Positions 1 to 9,202 of a DNA stretch of 43,318 bases are shown one piece after another. The position numbers and the translations under genes were made by a program. A model generated the notes under the pieces. The model saw only the letters and a list, made by a program, of their open reading frames with translations, was not told where the DNA came from and ran no database searches. Source of the DNA: an uncultured Treponema sp. (GTDB lineage Bacteria; Spirochaetota; Spirochaetia; Treponematales; Treponemataceae); assembly GCA_946628495.1 (NCBI GenBank), contig CAMOWQ010000004.1, positions 1 to 43,318 of the forward strand. Direction: 5' to 3'. Position 1 is the stretch's first letter. Each line of letters starts with the position of its first letter.

Positions 1-34
1 TCGACCGGTAGCATTTTTCTTTTGGTGTATTCAT
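1..34 (-). CDS. possible 5' end of an unidentified CDS running off the window
   Basis: Downstream of secA on the same strand an ATG at 34 opens a frame with no stop in the 11 codons visible (it begins MNTPKEK). No convincing ribosome binding site is seen at normal spacing. Too little is visible to name a product, and it may be spurious. Confidence 0.2.
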   Translation of the reverse strand, partial: MNTPKEKCYRS

Positions 35-102
35 GTTTATAATGCGTTTGCCCTGTGGTTCTGGAAGCTTCTGGTTGACCGCTTTTTTTTATGCACGAAA
101 TA

Positions 103-2937
103 TTATCTTCCGCAGCACTGTTTGTATTTTTTTCCTGAGCCGCATGGACACGGATCGTTGCGTCCAACTTTTGGCATTGTGCGGCGTACCGTTACGTTGT
201 CTGCCTGTGAACGCTGGTTCATTGCGCTTCCAACAGCCTGTCGTTTAGCCTGTGCTCCGTTGAATGTAGAAGCAGCATTTCTCTGAGCTTCGTTCTGGGC
301 AGCGGCTGAACCAAAAGATGATGAATCATTGTGAAGCGCATTCATTCTATTCATCTGCTCTTTCTGTGCTTCTGCCATGCGTTTTCTCTGTTCCATTGCT
401 TCTGGAGAAAGCTGGATTCTTACTTTGAATACACGGGACATAACTGTATTTCTGATTGTATCAAGCATTTCGTCAAAGATATTGAATCCGTCGATTTTGT
501 ATTCTGTAAGCGGATTCTTTGAACCGTATGAACGGAGACTTACTGCTTCCCTTAATCCTTCAAGAGCTTCCAGCTGGTCAAGCCATTTACGGTCAATAAT
601 CTGAACGTACTGGTAGCGGATGAACATATTAAAGTTTTCTTTACCCGCAAGAGTTTCTTTTTCGGTAATATCATTCTGAAGGGCAGCAAGAACAGCATCT
701 TTTGTAAGGCGTTCTGCAGGAAGCTGAATGCCGAATGTATTTCTGATTTTTTCGTTCAGTTCCATTAACGGTGCATTTGAATTCTTGTTATGCTTTCTTT
801 CGTATTCATAGTTGTCGAAAAGGTCTTCTACCATTTCTGTAGCGTTGTTCATAACTCTTGCAGAAAGATTGTCGTCGGCAAGAAGCTGATCGCGCTGATT
901 GTAGATAACGCTTCTCTGTTCATTAAGAACATCATCGTATTCAAGAAGATGCTTACGGATTTCGAAGTTTCTGTCTTCTACTTTTGACTGTGCCTTTTCG
1001 ATTCCTTTATTGAGCCATGGATGATCTATTGGTTCGCCCGGCTGCATACCGATACGGCTCATCATTGCTTTCATGCGTTCTCCACCGAACAGGCGCATTA
1101 AATCATCATCCATTGAAATGTAGAATTTAGAACGTCCCGGATCTCCCTGTCGTCCGGAACGACCTCTAAGCTGGTTATCGATACGGCGTGATTCATGACG
1201 TTCAGTACCGATTACATAAAGACCGCCGAGGTTTTTAACTTCTTCGTAGTCTTTTTTCCAGTTTTCTTTTTCTATTTCTAGAGCTGCCTTGTACTGTTCT
1301 TCTGTTGCATTTGTTCCGGCACGTTTTCTTGCACGGAATTCAGGGTTTCCGCCAAGTTTTATATCGGTACCACGACCTGCCATGTTTGTTGCAATCGTTA
1401 CAGCACCTTTTGCACCTGCTTCTGCAATTATAAGGGCTTCTCTTGCGTGGTTTTTTGCATTCAATACTTCGTGGCGTATTCCTTTACGTGTAAGAATTGA
1501 AGACAGGTGTTCTGATTTTTCTACAGAAACTGTACCGACAAGAACCGGCTGTCCTTTTGCATGAGCCTGCTTGATTTCTTCTGCAATAGCTTCCCATTTG
1601 TCTGCTTCGTTAAGGTATACTTCATCGTTTTCGTCGATTCTTGCTACAGGAAGGTTTGTTGGAATTGCAACTACATCAAGTTTGTAAATATTGTTGAATT
1701 CAACGGCTTCTGTTGCGGCTGTACCAGTCATACCGGAAAGTTTGTCGTACATACGGAAGAAATTCTGGAATGTAATGGTTGCCATTGTTCTGTTACGCTG
1801 TGCAATGCGGATGTGTTCCTTTGCTTCGATTGCCTGATGAAGTCCGTCTGAATAGCGTCGGCCTTCGAGAACGCGTCCTGTAAATTCATCAATAATTTCA
1901 ACTTTTCCGTCGCGGACAAGATAATCAACGTCGTTATGGAAAAGAATATGTGCCCTTAAAGCCTGTGCAAAATAATGTGCAAATTCAAAGTTTTCTTCAT
2001 CAACAAGCGAACCGCTTTTAATAAGATTGTGCTTGTGAAGAATTTCATCGATGTGATTCATACCCTTGTCGGTAAAAGAAATTCTCTTGGCTTTTTCGTC
2101 AACAGTGTAATCACCTTCGATAGCAGCCCTTTCTTCCGGAGTCATCATTGTTTCATCCGGATATTCACCGGTTTTTGGGTCTTTTGCAACTTCTGTAAGT
2201 TCTCCGACATATTTATCTACTTCGTGATATTTGTATGTATCGTCTTCGCCTGCACCGGAAATAATGAGAGGGGTTCTTGCTTCATCAATAAGGATGGAGT
2301 CGATTTCGTCCACAATACAATAGTTGAAGCCGCGCTGTACCTTGTCTTTAAGGTCGATTTTCATGTTGTCGCGGAGGTAGTCAAAACCGAATTCGTTATT
2401 GGTACCGTAAGTGATGTCGCAGTTATATGCAGCCTTACGTGCTTCGTTATCCATGTCGGAAAGAATTGCACCGACTGTCTGACCAAGATATGCAAATACC
2501 GGACGCATTGTGTCAGCATCGCGGCCTGCAAGGTAATCGTTTACGGTTACGATATGAACGCCTTTTCCTGTAAGTGAGTTAAGGTATGCAGGAGCAACGG
2601 CAACGAGCGTTTTACCTTCACCGGTTTTCATTTCTGTAATGCGGCCCATGTGCAGGTTTATAGAACCCATTACCTGAACATCGAATGCACGTTCTCCGCG
2701 GACCCTGTAGGCAGCTTCCCTTACAAGGGCGAAGGCTTCCGGCATTATGTCATCGAGAGTTTTTCCGTTTTTAAGTTCTTCCTTGAATCTTTTTGTCTGT
2801 TCCGGGAATTCTTCGGGCTTTAAGCTTTTTGCCCATTCTTCTTTTGCATTAACTGCGGCAAGCAAAGGCCTTAATGCTTTTACATCCCTGTCATTCTGGG
2901 ATCCGAAAATTGCAGTAAGTATTTTATCAACTAACAT
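103..2937 (-). CDS. secA: preprotein translocase ATPase SecA
   Basis: SecA is the ATP-driven motor that pushes unfolded preproteins through SecYEG. The 944-residue product has the Walker A box GEGKT at residues 106-110, a DEID Walker B-type box near 210 followed by the [11 protein letters not shown] stretch, and the GTDIKLGGN and [10 protein letters not shown] motifs of the second helicase lobe. It ends in the zinc-binding SEC-C tail [13 protein letters not shown], which in other bacteria contacts SecB and lipids. The length is normal for a SecA with a full C-terminal linker. The start is supported by AGAGG six bases before the ATG. The gene stands alone on the minus strand, divergent from the lipoprotein cluster at 3229. 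Identification is certain. Confidence 0.98.
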   Translation of the reverse strand: MLVDKILTAIFGSQNDRDVKALRPLLAAVNAKEEWAKSLKPEEFPEQTKRFKEELKNGKTLDDIMPEAFALVREAAYRVRGERAFDVQVMGSINLHMGRITEMKTGEGKTLVAVAPAYLNSLTGKGVHIVTVNDYLAGRDADTMRPVFAYLGQTVGAILSDMDNEARKAAYNCDITYGTNNEFGFDYLRDNMKIDLKDKVQRGFNYCIVDEIDSILIDEARTPLIISGAGEDDTYKYHEVDKYVGELTEVAKDPKTGEYPDETMMTPEERAAIEGDYTVDEKAKRISFTDKGMNHIDEILHKHNLIKSGSLVDEENFEFAHYFAQALRAHILFHNDVDYLVRDGKVEIIDEFTGRVLEGRRYSDGLHQAIEAKEHIRIAQRNRTMATITFQNFFRMYDKLSGMTGTAATEAVEFNNIYKLDVVAIPTNLPVARIDENDEVYLNEADKWEAIAEEIKQAHAKGQPVLVGTVSVEKSEHLSSILTRKGIRHEVLNAKNHAREALIIAEAGAKGAVTIATNMAGRGTDIKLGGNPEFRARKRAGTNATEEQYKAALEIEKENWKKDYEEVKNLGGLYVIGTERHESRRIDNQLRGRSGRQGDPGRSKFYISMDDDLMRLFGGERMKAMMSRIGMQPGEPIDHPWLNKGIEKAQSKVEDRNFEIRKHLLEYDDVLNEQRSVIYNQRDQLLADDNLSARVMNNATEMVEDLFDNYEYERKHNKNSNAPLMELNEKIRNTFGIQLPAERLTKDAVLAALQNDITEKETLAGKENFNMFIRYQYVQIIDRKWLDQLEALEGLREAVSLRSYGSKNPLTEYKIDGFNIFDEMLDTIRNTVMSRVFKVRIQLSPEAMEQRKRMAEAQKEQMNRMNALHNDSSSFGSAAAQNEAQRNAASTFNGAQAKRQAVGSAMNQRSQADNVTVRRTMPKVGRNDPCPCGSGKKYKQCCGR

Positions 2938-2969
2938 TTTTTTCCTCTGAAATTTTTTTACAAGTGAAT

Positions 2970-2987
2970 ATTATACACCATATTATA
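2970..2987 (-). promoter_or_regulatory. tandem -10 boxes of the secA promoter
   Basis: On the minus strand two perfect TATAAT hexamers lie at 2982-2987 and 2970-2975, upstream of the AGAGG ribosome binding site. No good -35 is visible for either, so which one is used is unclear. Confidence 0.45.
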
Positions 2988-3035
2988 CAAATTTACTATA
3001 ATTTAAATTGGAACGGCAATTAAAATAATTTTTTT

Positions 3036-3155
3036 TTGAAGAAGCGTCGGCGCCGAGCATGGAGCAGCTTTAGTCCACCGCAGGCATTTTTAATGCCAAG
3101 GCGGATGAGCGTGAGCGAACTGCGGAACGCGAGTTGGTGTTTGCAGTTCCGCCCT
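3036..3155. repeat. G+C-rich palindromic patch between secA and the lipoprotein cluster
   Basis: This stretch of about 120 bases is clearly richer in G+C than the AT-rich DNA on both sides. It holds hairpins: GGCATT/AATGCC (3083-3088 with 3092-3097) nested in CCGC/GCGG (3078-3081 with 3101-3104), and GCGGAAC/GTTCCGC (3122-3128 with 3146-3152). A frame runs through it, but it is arginine-rich and lacks a credible start, so I do not call a gene. It could be a dispersed palindromic repeat or a small structured RNA. No second copy was noticed in this window. Confidence 0.45.
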
Positions 3156-3192
3156 TATTTCTTATATGCTCTGCTGAATCTTTTTGCTGTAG

Positions 3193-3221
3193 TTGTGTAT
3201 CTGCTTTTTTTGATATAAAAT
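3193..3221 (+). promoter_or_regulatory. promoter of the 3229 lipoprotein cluster
   Basis: TTGTGT at 3193-3198 and TAAAAT at 3216-3221 are 17 bases apart. Only seven bases separate the -10 from the ATG at 3229, and there is no ribosome binding site, so the predicted transcript starts at or next to the ATG. Confidence 0.5.
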
Positions 3222-3228
3222 AAATATT

Positions 3229-4449
3229 ATGAACAGACGACTTTTATTTTATGTTTTGCCGCTTGCCGCCGTGCTTTGTTTTTTCTCCGGCTGTGTCGGT
3301 TCTGAAAAAGTTGAATCAATAAGCGAAACTGAACTTTTTACTATAAAATACGGTTCTTTTGAAGAACAGCTGAGTGTTTCCGATTTGAATAGAGTCGGTT
3401 CTGTAAGAATCGGCGTGAATATGAAAGACGGATTTTTCTATGTTGTAGACGGTGCTTCTAAAAAAATAATGGAGTTGAATTCCTACGGAGATCTTCTTTC
3501 TTTATTTTACAATGAAGATTCCGATACAAAAAAATTTATAGATAATCTTCCTAACGAAAAGCACAGCGTTCATCATGAACTTTCTTATCCATTTGATTAT
3601 CCTGGCGAAATTGCTGTAGATTCTCAGAAATGCATTTATGTTGCCTGTACAATTCCTTCAAACCTTCAGGAGCAGGGGGATAATCAGGTTTTGTATTCTC
3701 AGACAGTGCTTCGTTTTGCAAGAGACGGTTCTTTTATTGATTATATCGGTCAGCAGGGACCTGGTGGAACTCCGTTTCCCTATATAAAAAATATTTATAC
3801 GAATCAGAATAATGAACTTATTGTAGTATGCCTTGTAAATGACGGAATAAGCGTTTACTGGTTCGAAAAAGACGGATTTTTAAAATATCTTATACCTGTA
3901 ACGCCTGACTCTATTCCTGAAAATCAGCACAAAAAAGATGCAGAGGATGTTTATTTTACTATTGAAAATATTATTCCTGATACAAAAGCGTATAAACTTT
4001 ATGTAAAAACAGATTATTATCAGTCTTATCTTGATGCAGATTCTCATGTTCAGTCGGGAATTAATTATACTCAGACTCTTTTATATCCTTTTGATATTAT
4101 TGGCGGCGTTTTTGAACAGCCTGTTTCCGTTCCTCCTTATGAAGAATCTTATGTGCAGAATTACAGCAAGCTTACATATAGAATTCCTTATGATTTTCTT
4201 GGTGTTACAGACAGCGGATGGAAATTCTTTATAGTTGCAACCGACGGCGGATTTAATATCGAAATGATTCAGAATGAAAATCAGAAGATTCTCAGGCGGC
4301 ATTTTGATGTAAGCAGAGCTGAGAATATTTATAATTATATGTCGCTTTCATCTGACGGTATTATAACTGCCCTGTATGTTGGAAGAGAAAATGCGCGGGT
4401 TGTATGGTACAGAACAGATTCTCTTATAGATGCCGTTATAAAAAATTAA
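3229..4449 (+). CDS. lipoprotein, possibly a beta-propeller, function unknown
   Basis: A 406-residue exported lipoprotein. Residues 1-21 form a signal peptide and a lipobox (FFSGC) puts the lipidated cysteine at residue 22. The rest is rich in short strand-like segments of the type 'aVDsqkcIYVAC' and 'VLRFARDGSFIDYIG', which recall NHL or other six-bladed propellers; this is an inference from pattern only. It is the first gene of a close-packed plus-strand cluster running to 6944. No ribosome binding site precedes the ATG and the -10 box is seven bases upstream, which suggests a leaderless message. I do not recognise a specific function. Confidence 0.85.
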   Translation: MNRRLLFYVLPLAAVLCFFSGCVGSEKVESISETELFTIKYGSFEEQLSVSDLNRVGSVRIGVNMKDGFFYVVDGASKKIMELNSYGDLLSLFYNEDSDTKKFIDNLPNEKHSVHHELSYPFDYPGEIAVDSQKCIYVACTIPSNLQEQGDNQVLYSQTVLRFARDGSFIDYIGQQGPGGTPFPYIKNIYTNQNNELIVVCLVNDGISVYWFEKDGFLKYLIPVTPDSIPENQHKKDAEDVYFTIENIIPDTKAYKLYVKTDYYQSYLDADSHVQSGINYTQTLLYPFDIIGGVFEQPVSVPPYEESYVQNYSKLTYRIPYDFLGVTDSGWKFFIVATDGGFNIEMIQNENQKILRRHFDVSRAENIYNYMSLSSDGIITALYVGRENARVVWYRTDSLIDAVIKN

Positions 4450-4464
4450 CAGGCGGTGTGCTGT

Positions 4465-5019
4465 ATGTTCTATGATAATATTGAGGAAGGACATCCTGAT
4501 AGGTCAGAAGAGACTGATATTCATTTTTATTATAACAGGGACGAACGTCTTGCCCGTGCTCCTGAAATTGTGCAGAAAGCATATAACGGTGGAATGCGCC
4601 CCGTAACAGGCATAAAAATCTTTTTTACAAAGGAAAACCGTTTTATTCTGCTTGGGCTTGTTGTTTTTGTTGCATTTGTCTGGATTTATACAGGCGTTAA
4701 TCATACCAGAAACAGGATTTCTATAAACGGTATTAATTGTGAACTTCAGGCGTTTTCGTTTGATGAACAGATTTATGTTACGCTCAAACTTACTGCCGGT
4801 AAAAAATATGATTCAAATGTGCCTGAAAAAATAAACGTTGATTTTTTTCTAATAGATAATAATTCTCAGGTGAATCAGAAGGATTCTCAAACGGTTGTTT
4901 TTTCTGGTTCGGATGAAGTAATCAGGTTAAAATGCACGGATTATGATATAATGCGTGTAGATGGAATAATAAATGCAGGCGGTGAAGAAAAGGAAATTTC
5001 CGCTGCAATTAAACGATAA
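4465..5019 (+). CDS. hypothetical single-pass membrane protein
   Basis: A protein of about 184 residues with a charged N-terminal segment rich in Glu, Asp and Arg, one hydrophobic segment (FILLGLVVFVAFVWIYTG) near residues 57-74, and a C-terminal extracytoplasmic domain of roughly 110 residues with alternating strand-like segments. The ATG at 4465 is preferred over a GTG at 4456 because AGGCGG (4451-4456) lies eight bases before the ATG but directly abuts the GTG. It lies just after the lipoprotein at 3229 and before the Nudix gene, so it is probably cotranscribed. No family recognised. Confidence 0.75.
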   Translation: MFYDNIEEGHPDRSEETDIHFYYNRDERLARAPEIVQKAYNGGMRPVTGIKIFFTKENRFILLGLVVFVAFVWIYTGVNHTRNRISINGINCELQAFSFDEQIYVTLKLTAGKKYDSNVPEKINVDFFLIDNNSQVNQKDSQTVVFSGSDEVIRLKCTDYDIMRVDGIINAGGEEKEISAAIKR

Positions 5020-5031
5020 GCAGGTAATATT

Positions 5032-5442
5032 ATGAGTGAATCAGTGGCATGCATAGCATTTGAAGAAGGAAAATTATTCATAGCAAAAAGAAATCCTACA
5101 GGAGATATGGGCGGTCGCTGGGAATTTCCTGGTGGCAAGATAGAGCAGGGGGAAACTGCCGAAACAGCTGTCCGCAGGGAAATGCTGGAAGAATTTGGTG
5201 TTGAGGTTCAGGTTTTTGAAAAACTTTCATCTGCATCTTTTGTGCATAAAGGAAAAAACTGTTCTGTAAATGCATACCGTATAAAATTTCCTGAATCGGG
5301 AATAAATGAAAAATTTAAGCTGACAGAGCATACTGAATATAAATGGGTTGAACCTGCAGAAATTCCAGCCCTTAATTTTGTTGATTCTGATATTTCGTTA
5401 TATTCTGGAATAATGAAATCTCTTCTGGAGGAACAAAAATAA
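5032..5442 (+). CDS. MutT-type Nudix hydrolase
   Basis: Nudix hydrolases cleave nucleoside diphosphates linked to another group; the MutT subgroup clears oxidised nucleotides such as 8-oxo-dGTP. The 136-residue protein has the Nudix box in its first half: GGKIEQGETAETA followed by VRREMLEEFGV, matching GX5EX7REUXEEXGU. The preceding NPTGDMGGRWEFPGG is typical of MutT and NTP pyrophosphohydrolases. Size fits a single-domain MutT. AGG lies seven bases before the ATG. Its stop overlaps the start of the next gene (TAATG), so the two are translationally coupled. The exact substrate cannot be told from sequence. Confidence 0.9.
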   Translation: MSESVACIAFEEGKLFIAKRNPTGDMGGRWEFPGGKIEQGETAETAVRREMLEEFGVEVQVFEKLSSASFVHKGKNCSVNAYRIKFPESGINEKFKLTEHTEYKWVEPAEIPALNFVDSDISLYSGIMKSLLEEQK

Positions 5443-5825
5443 TGCAGCTGATTAAAAAAAATCGTTTTGTTTTGTTGCTCCTTATTCAACTTGCTTTTTC
5501 CGCTGCGTTTTTGTCCTGCAGTAAGAAAACCGAAGATATTATTGTTTTTAACAATTCTTATCCGCTTGCCCTTGCGCCTGACGTAACCTGGGCTGTTATT
5601 ACAAATCCTTATGCGGCATATCGTGCAGATAAGTCGTGGGGGGCAGAAAGCCGCGGTTATTGCCGTAAAGGAGAAATACTTCAGGTTCTTGGAAAGTCTG
5701 TAGATGAAAACAATGTCCTCTGGTATAAATTTGAGCAGGGATGGCTTCCTTCCGACTGTCTTGCAGAATACAGTAACAGATATAAGGCACTTTCGGTTTC
5801 GAAAAGTTTCGGGGAGTCTGAATAA
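5442..5825 (+). CDS. small lipoprotein with SH3-like domain
   Basis: A 127-residue protein with a signal peptide and a lipobox ending at Cys26 (AFLSC). The C-terminal part (about residues 45-112) reads like a bacterial SH3 domain: an alternating pattern with GEILQVLGKSVDENNVLWYKFEQGWLP, where the 'WY.v..gWlp' core is typical. Such domains commonly bind cell-wall peptides or act as export-side adaptors. GGAGG precedes the ATG. It overlaps the Nudix stop by one base and abuts neuB with no gap. The role is not known. Confidence 0.8.
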   Translation: MQLIKKNRFVLLLLIQLAFSAAFLSCSKKTEDIIVFNNSYPLALAPDVTWAVITNPYAAYRADKSWGAESRGYCRKGEILQVLGKSVDENNVLWYKFEQGWLPSDCLAEYSNRYKALSVSKSFGESE

Positions 5826-6944
5826 ATGAGTCTGATAATTGCAGAAATTGGTACAAGTCATGAAGGTTCTGTGGAAAAGGCAAGGCAGCTTGTCGATGCC
5901 TGTGTTCAATCTGGCGCAGACTGCATTAAATTTCAATGGGTTTATGCAGATGAAATCCTTCATCCAAATACAGGCATGGTAAAACTTCCGGGCGGCGATA
6001 TTCCGTTGTACGAAAGGTTCCGCCAGCTTGAATGTAAACCTTCTTTTTATAAGGAAATGCTTGATTATGTTCATTCAAAGGGCTGCTTATTCTGCTGTTC
6101 GCCTTTTGGCGTTAGAAGCATGCAGGAACTTCTGGAAATAAAACCTGATTTTGTAAAAATAGCTTCTCCCGAACTTAATCATTTTCCTATGCTTCAAACA
6201 CTTGCAGAATTCAGGGCCGCTCAAAAAAGCAGGGGTGAAAATGTTATTCCTGTAATTATTTCTTCCGGTGTTTCAAAACTTTCGGATATAGAAAATGCAC
6301 TTGAAATTATTGGAACAGAAAATGTTTCTCTTTTGCATTGCATAACAAGTTATCCTGCTCCAGAAACCGAATATAATCTTTTGGTAATTTCTAACTTGCA
6401 AAAGATTTTTGGCGTAAAAACCGGTGTTAGCGATCATAGTCTGGATCCTGTTCTTGTTCCTGTCCTTTCTACTGTATGCGGCGGAACAATTATAGAGAAA
6501 CATATTACGTTAAGCCGGAAAAACTCTGGCCTTGATGATCCTGTTGCCCTTGAACCTGAACAGTTTGCGCTTATGGTTCATACCGTTCATCAGGCAGAAG
6601 CCGTTTTGCGGCATTACGGGGCAGAGGAAGGGTTTAAGAGGGCTTGCACTCAACTTGCGGAACAGTTTGGCGAACAGAAGGTAAACGAAGCCCTTGGCAA
6701 TGGAGTAAAAAAACTTGCATCTTCGGAAACTGCAAATTATGGACGCACAAACCGTTCACTTCATTTTATGCGTTCAATGAAGGCAGGTGAAAAAGTTTCT
6801 GCCTGTGATGTAGCGGTTTTACGTACCGAAAAAATCCTTACCCCTGGAATTAGCCCTGCGTTTTTAAGCGAGATTTGCGGAAAAACTTTGTGCAGGGATG
6901 CTGCTGACGGAGAAGGAGTTTTGTTCTCTCATTTTATTAGATGA
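5826..6944 (+). CDS. NeuB/SpsE-type sialic acid synthase
   Basis: This family condenses phosphoenolpyruvate with N-acetylmannosamine or a related sugar to make a nonulosonic (sialic-type) acid for surface glycans or protein glycosylation. The 372-residue protein has the NeuB TIM barrel (IAEIGTSHEGSVEKARQLVDA at the N-terminus, DCIKFQ, SPFGVRSM, VKIASPEL, LLHCITSYPAPETEYNL, GVSDHS, IIEKHITL) and an SAF/antifreeze-like domain at about residues 310-372 (NRSLHFMRSMKAGEKVSACDVAVLR). GGGGAG lies eight bases before the start. It is the last gene of the 3229 cluster and converges on coaX. T. pallidum, as I recall, has a homologue annotated spsE. The exact sugar is not determinable here. Confidence 0.9.
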   Translation: MSLIIAEIGTSHEGSVEKARQLVDACVQSGADCIKFQWVYADEILHPNTGMVKLPGGDIPLYERFRQLECKPSFYKEMLDYVHSKGCLFCCSPFGVRSMQELLEIKPDFVKIASPELNHFPMLQTLAEFRAAQKSRGENVIPVIISSGVSKLSDIENALEIIGTENVSLLHCITSYPAPETEYNLLVISNLQKIFGVKTGVSDHSLDPVLVPVLSTVCGGTIIEKHITLSRKNSGLDDPVALEPEQFALMVHTVHQAEAVLRHYGAEEGFKRACTQLAEQFGEQKVNEALGNGVKKLASSETANYGRTNRSLHFMRSMKAGEKVSACDVAVLRTEKILTPGISPAFLSEICGKTLCRDAADGEGVLFSHFIR

Positions 6945-6948
6945 TTTA

Positions 6949-6972
6949 CCAGCTGTTTAGTTAATTAGCTGG
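6949..6972. repeat. inverted repeat between convergent neuB and coaX
   Basis: CCAGCT (6949-6954) and AGCTGG (6967-6972) form a short hairpin in the gap of 43 bases between two convergent genes. There is no clear U tract on either strand, so it is at best a weak terminator. Confidence 0.3.
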
Positions 6973-6987
6973 CCAGGTAATAACTGC

Positions 6988-7782
6988 TTAAGAATTAACA
7001 GCTTTTAAAATTTTCAACATGCCGCGGATTGTAAGTTCCTTATCCGTGAAGTCGAAGGTATTTGTAATAGGTTCAAGCATACTGTTTAATCCTCCAGTTG
7101 CAATTACCTTTATATCCTGTTTTGAACAGCCTGTTTCGCTGCATAAATCTTCCTTCATTCGGTTTATCATGCCTTCTACAAGGCCTTTGTAACCGAGCAC
7201 AATACCCGACTGAACTGCCGTAACGGTATTTTTTCCAAGACTTGATTCTGGAATTTCAAGAGGAATTGCAGGAATTTGTGCCGTATTTGCAAAAAGCGAA
7301 TTGAATGCAGTTTTTATTCCCGGTGCAATTGCAACTCCTGCTATGCAGCCATTTTTATCTACGGCTGTAAAAGAAAGTGCGGTTCCAAAGTCTGCAATAA
7401 TGCATGGCATTTTGTAACGGCACCATGCTTCGACTGCATCGCATAAAAGGTCTGTTCCAATTTCGTAAACTGCTGTTGGCGGAAGTTTTACTGGAAGCTT
7501 ATCATAAATAGAAGGCTCTATTATTACAGGTTTTTTTCCTATTAAATTTACGCATACATTTATAAAAGGTCCTATAAGTGCTGGAACAACAGAGCTTAAA
7601 AGTGCATCTGTTATCATTTTAAAATCCAAATTTGCGGAACGGAAAAGAGGATGCAGAATTGAAAAATATTCGTCGCCGGTTCTTGAAATGTCTGTTGAAA
7701 TCCTCCATTCGTTAACAAGAGTTTCACCGTCAAATACTGCTGCCTTTACGTTTGTATTTCCTATATCAAAAATCAGAACCAT
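6988..7782 (-). CDS. coaX: type III pantothenate kinase
   Basis: CoaX phosphorylates pantothenate, the first step of coenzyme A synthesis. The 264-residue protein has the ASKHA phosphate loop FDIGNTN at the N-terminus, a second nucleotide motif IIADFGTALSFTAVD in the middle, and the GVAIAPGIKTAFNSLF segment typical of type III enzymes. The usual call would begin at an ATG at 7797, but the GGAG inside that codon pair is a well-placed ribosome binding site (nine bases) for the ATG at 7782, which also gives the conserved MVLIFDIGNTN start. The gene is convergent with neuB and divergent from hisS. Confidence 0.95.
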   Translation of the reverse strand: MVLIFDIGNTNVKAAVFDGETLVNEWRISTDISRTGDEYFSILHPLFRSANLDFKMITDALLSSVVPALIGPFINVCVNLIGKKPVIIEPSIYDKLPVKLPPTAVYEIGTDLLCDAVEAWCRYKMPCIIADFGTALSFTAVDKNGCIAGVAIAPGIKTAFNSLFANTAQIPAIPLEIPESSLGKNTVTAVQSGIVLGYKGLVEGMINRMKEDLCSETGCSKQDIKVIATGGLNSMLEPITNTFDFTDKELTIRGMLKILKAVNS

Positions 7783-7886
7783 ATTATTTTTCTCCATATT
7801 AATTTAATTTTCGTTAGTATTTTTTTTTATGGCCAAAGAAAGCCTGTTTATGCTTCATTAATTGTTGCATTAAAATTTGCTGTTTA

Positions 7887-7915
7887 TTGTATTAATGAAA
7901 GTTTTTAGCTATTAT
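7887..7915 (+). promoter_or_regulatory. hisS promoter
   Basis: TTGTAT (7887-7892) and TATTAT (7910-7915) are spaced by 17 bases, giving a predicted leader of about 18 bases with AGAGG at 7926-7930. A 9-bp inverted repeat, TTCATTAAT (7854-7862) and ATTAATGAA (7891-7899), overlaps the -35 side. The 12 bases around the -35 (7884-7895) also occur at the lepB promoter. Confidence 0.5.
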
Positions 7916-7939
7916 ACTGATTTAAAGAGGAAACAACAA

Positions 7940-9175
7940 ATGAAAATTAATGCTTTAAAAGGAATGAGGGATATACTGCCGCAGGAACAGAGAATCCGCG
8001 ATTATGTTCAGAGAAAAATTCTTGAAGTTTACAGAGCATCTGGCTTTGAACGCATTTCTACTCCTATTGTGGAAGATTCTGAAAATCTTGATAAATCTGA
8101 CGGTGGAGATAATCTGAACCTTGTATTTAAGATTATGAAACGTGGCGAAAAACTTGAAGCTGCATTGGATTCAAAAGACGCATCGCAGATTTCTGATATG
8201 GGGCTTCGTTATGATCTTACGCTGCCTCTTACACGTTTTTTTGCGGCAAATCATGATTCAATACAATATCCTTTTAAGGTTATACAGACTGACCGTGTTT
8301 ACCGTGCCGAGCGTCCTCAAAAAGGAAGACTCCGCGAATTCGTTCAGTGTGATATAGATATTCTTGGAGATGCATCTGCAAATGCCGAAGTAGAACTTAT
8401 TGATGTTACTGCAAGGGCAATGAAGGCAATCGGTTTTAATGATTTTACAATCAATATAAATGACCGGCGTGTTCTCCGCGATATGCTTGCAGGCATGGGC
8501 TTTGCACAGGAAACGCTGGATTCTGTATGCATTACATTTGATAAGCTTGATAAAATTGGTGCTGACGGAATTGAAAAGGAACTTATGGAAAAAAATCTTC
8601 CTGTAGATGCCGTTAATGCGCTTGTTTCTTTTGTAAAAGACAGTTCAGGGCTTTCTTTAGAAAACGTTGTTTCTCACTGTTCAAATCCATCTGTAGCCGA
8701 CGACCTGAAATATATTATAAGCACTGTAGATAAAGTAAGCTTGGGAAATTACAAAGTTGCTTACTGTCCAAGTCTCGTTCGCGGGCAGGGATATTATACT
8801 GGCCCTGTTTTTGAAATTGTATGCCCTCAGTTCAGTGGTGCTGTCGGTGGCGGCGGACGTTATGATAATCTTATTGGAAAATTCCTTGGTCAGCAGATTC
8901 CAGCAGTTGGTTTTTCAATTGGTTTTGAACGTATCTGCAGCATTCTTGTGGAGCAGGGCTTTTCAATTCCAGATCAGAAAGAACGATGCGCATTCCTTTA
9001 TGATGACAGCGTGCCTTTTGATGAAATTCTGAATTTTGCTTCATCCTTAAGGAAAGATTATTTTGTGTCAGTAATAAAAAAGGCAAAGAAAGCAGGCCCT
9101 CAGTTTGCAAGCCTTGAACGACTTGGTTATACAAAATTTGCTTCCGTTAAAGATGGAACTCTTAACATAAAATAA
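7940..9175 (+). CDS. hisS: histidyl-tRNA synthetase
   Basis: Charges tRNA-His with histidine. The 411-residue protein shows class II motifs: GMRDILP near the start, RYDLTLPLTRFFA, motif 2 (VYRAERPQKGRLREFVQCDIDILG), the HisRS signature LVRGQGYYTGPVFEI, and motif 3 (GFSIGFERI). The start is the ATG at 7940, nine bases after AGAGG (7926-7930); an upstream in-frame ATG at 7877 lies before the promoter and should be ignored. The C-terminal anticodon-binding domain is short, about 65 residues after motif 3, ending where other HisRS proteins have a further strand and helix. It precedes lepB with its own promoter between. Confidence 0.96.
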   Translation: MKINALKGMRDILPQEQRIRDYVQRKILEVYRASGFERISTPIVEDSENLDKSDGGDNLNLVFKIMKRGEKLEAALDSKDASQISDMGLRYDLTLPLTRFFAANHDSIQYPFKVIQTDRVYRAERPQKGRLREFVQCDIDILGDASANAEVELIDVTARAMKAIGFNDFTININDRRVLRDMLAGMGFAQETLDSVCITFDKLDKIGADGIEKELMEKNLPVDAVNALVSFVKDSSGLSLENVVSHCSNPSVADDLKYIISTVDKVSLGNYKVAYCPSLVRGQGYYTGPVFEIVCPQFSGAVGGGGRYDNLIGKFLGQQIPAVGFSIGFERICSILVEQGFSIPDQKERCAFLYDDSVPFDEILNFASSLRKDYFVSVIKKAKKAGPQFASLERLGYTKFASVKDGTLNIK

Positions 9176-9202
9176 TTTTTTCAATATTTTAGATTTTAAT
9201 TC

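Noticed and set aside
3036-3218. Frame of 60 codons in the G+C-rich patch
   Set aside because: It opens with TTG without ribosome binding site, is arginine-rich from composition, and overlaps hairpins and the promoter of the next gene.
5208-6074. Long minus-strand frame of 288 codons opposite the Nudix, SH3 and neuB genes
   Set aside because: It is a shadow of three well-supported genes and its product has no family features, with Lys, Arg and Asn runs typical of antisense reading.
7877-7939. N-terminal extension of HisRS from the ATG at 7877
   Set aside because: It would start upstream of the predicted promoter -10 and adds 21 residues before the conserved family start, whereas the ATG at 7940 has AGAGG at ideal spacing.
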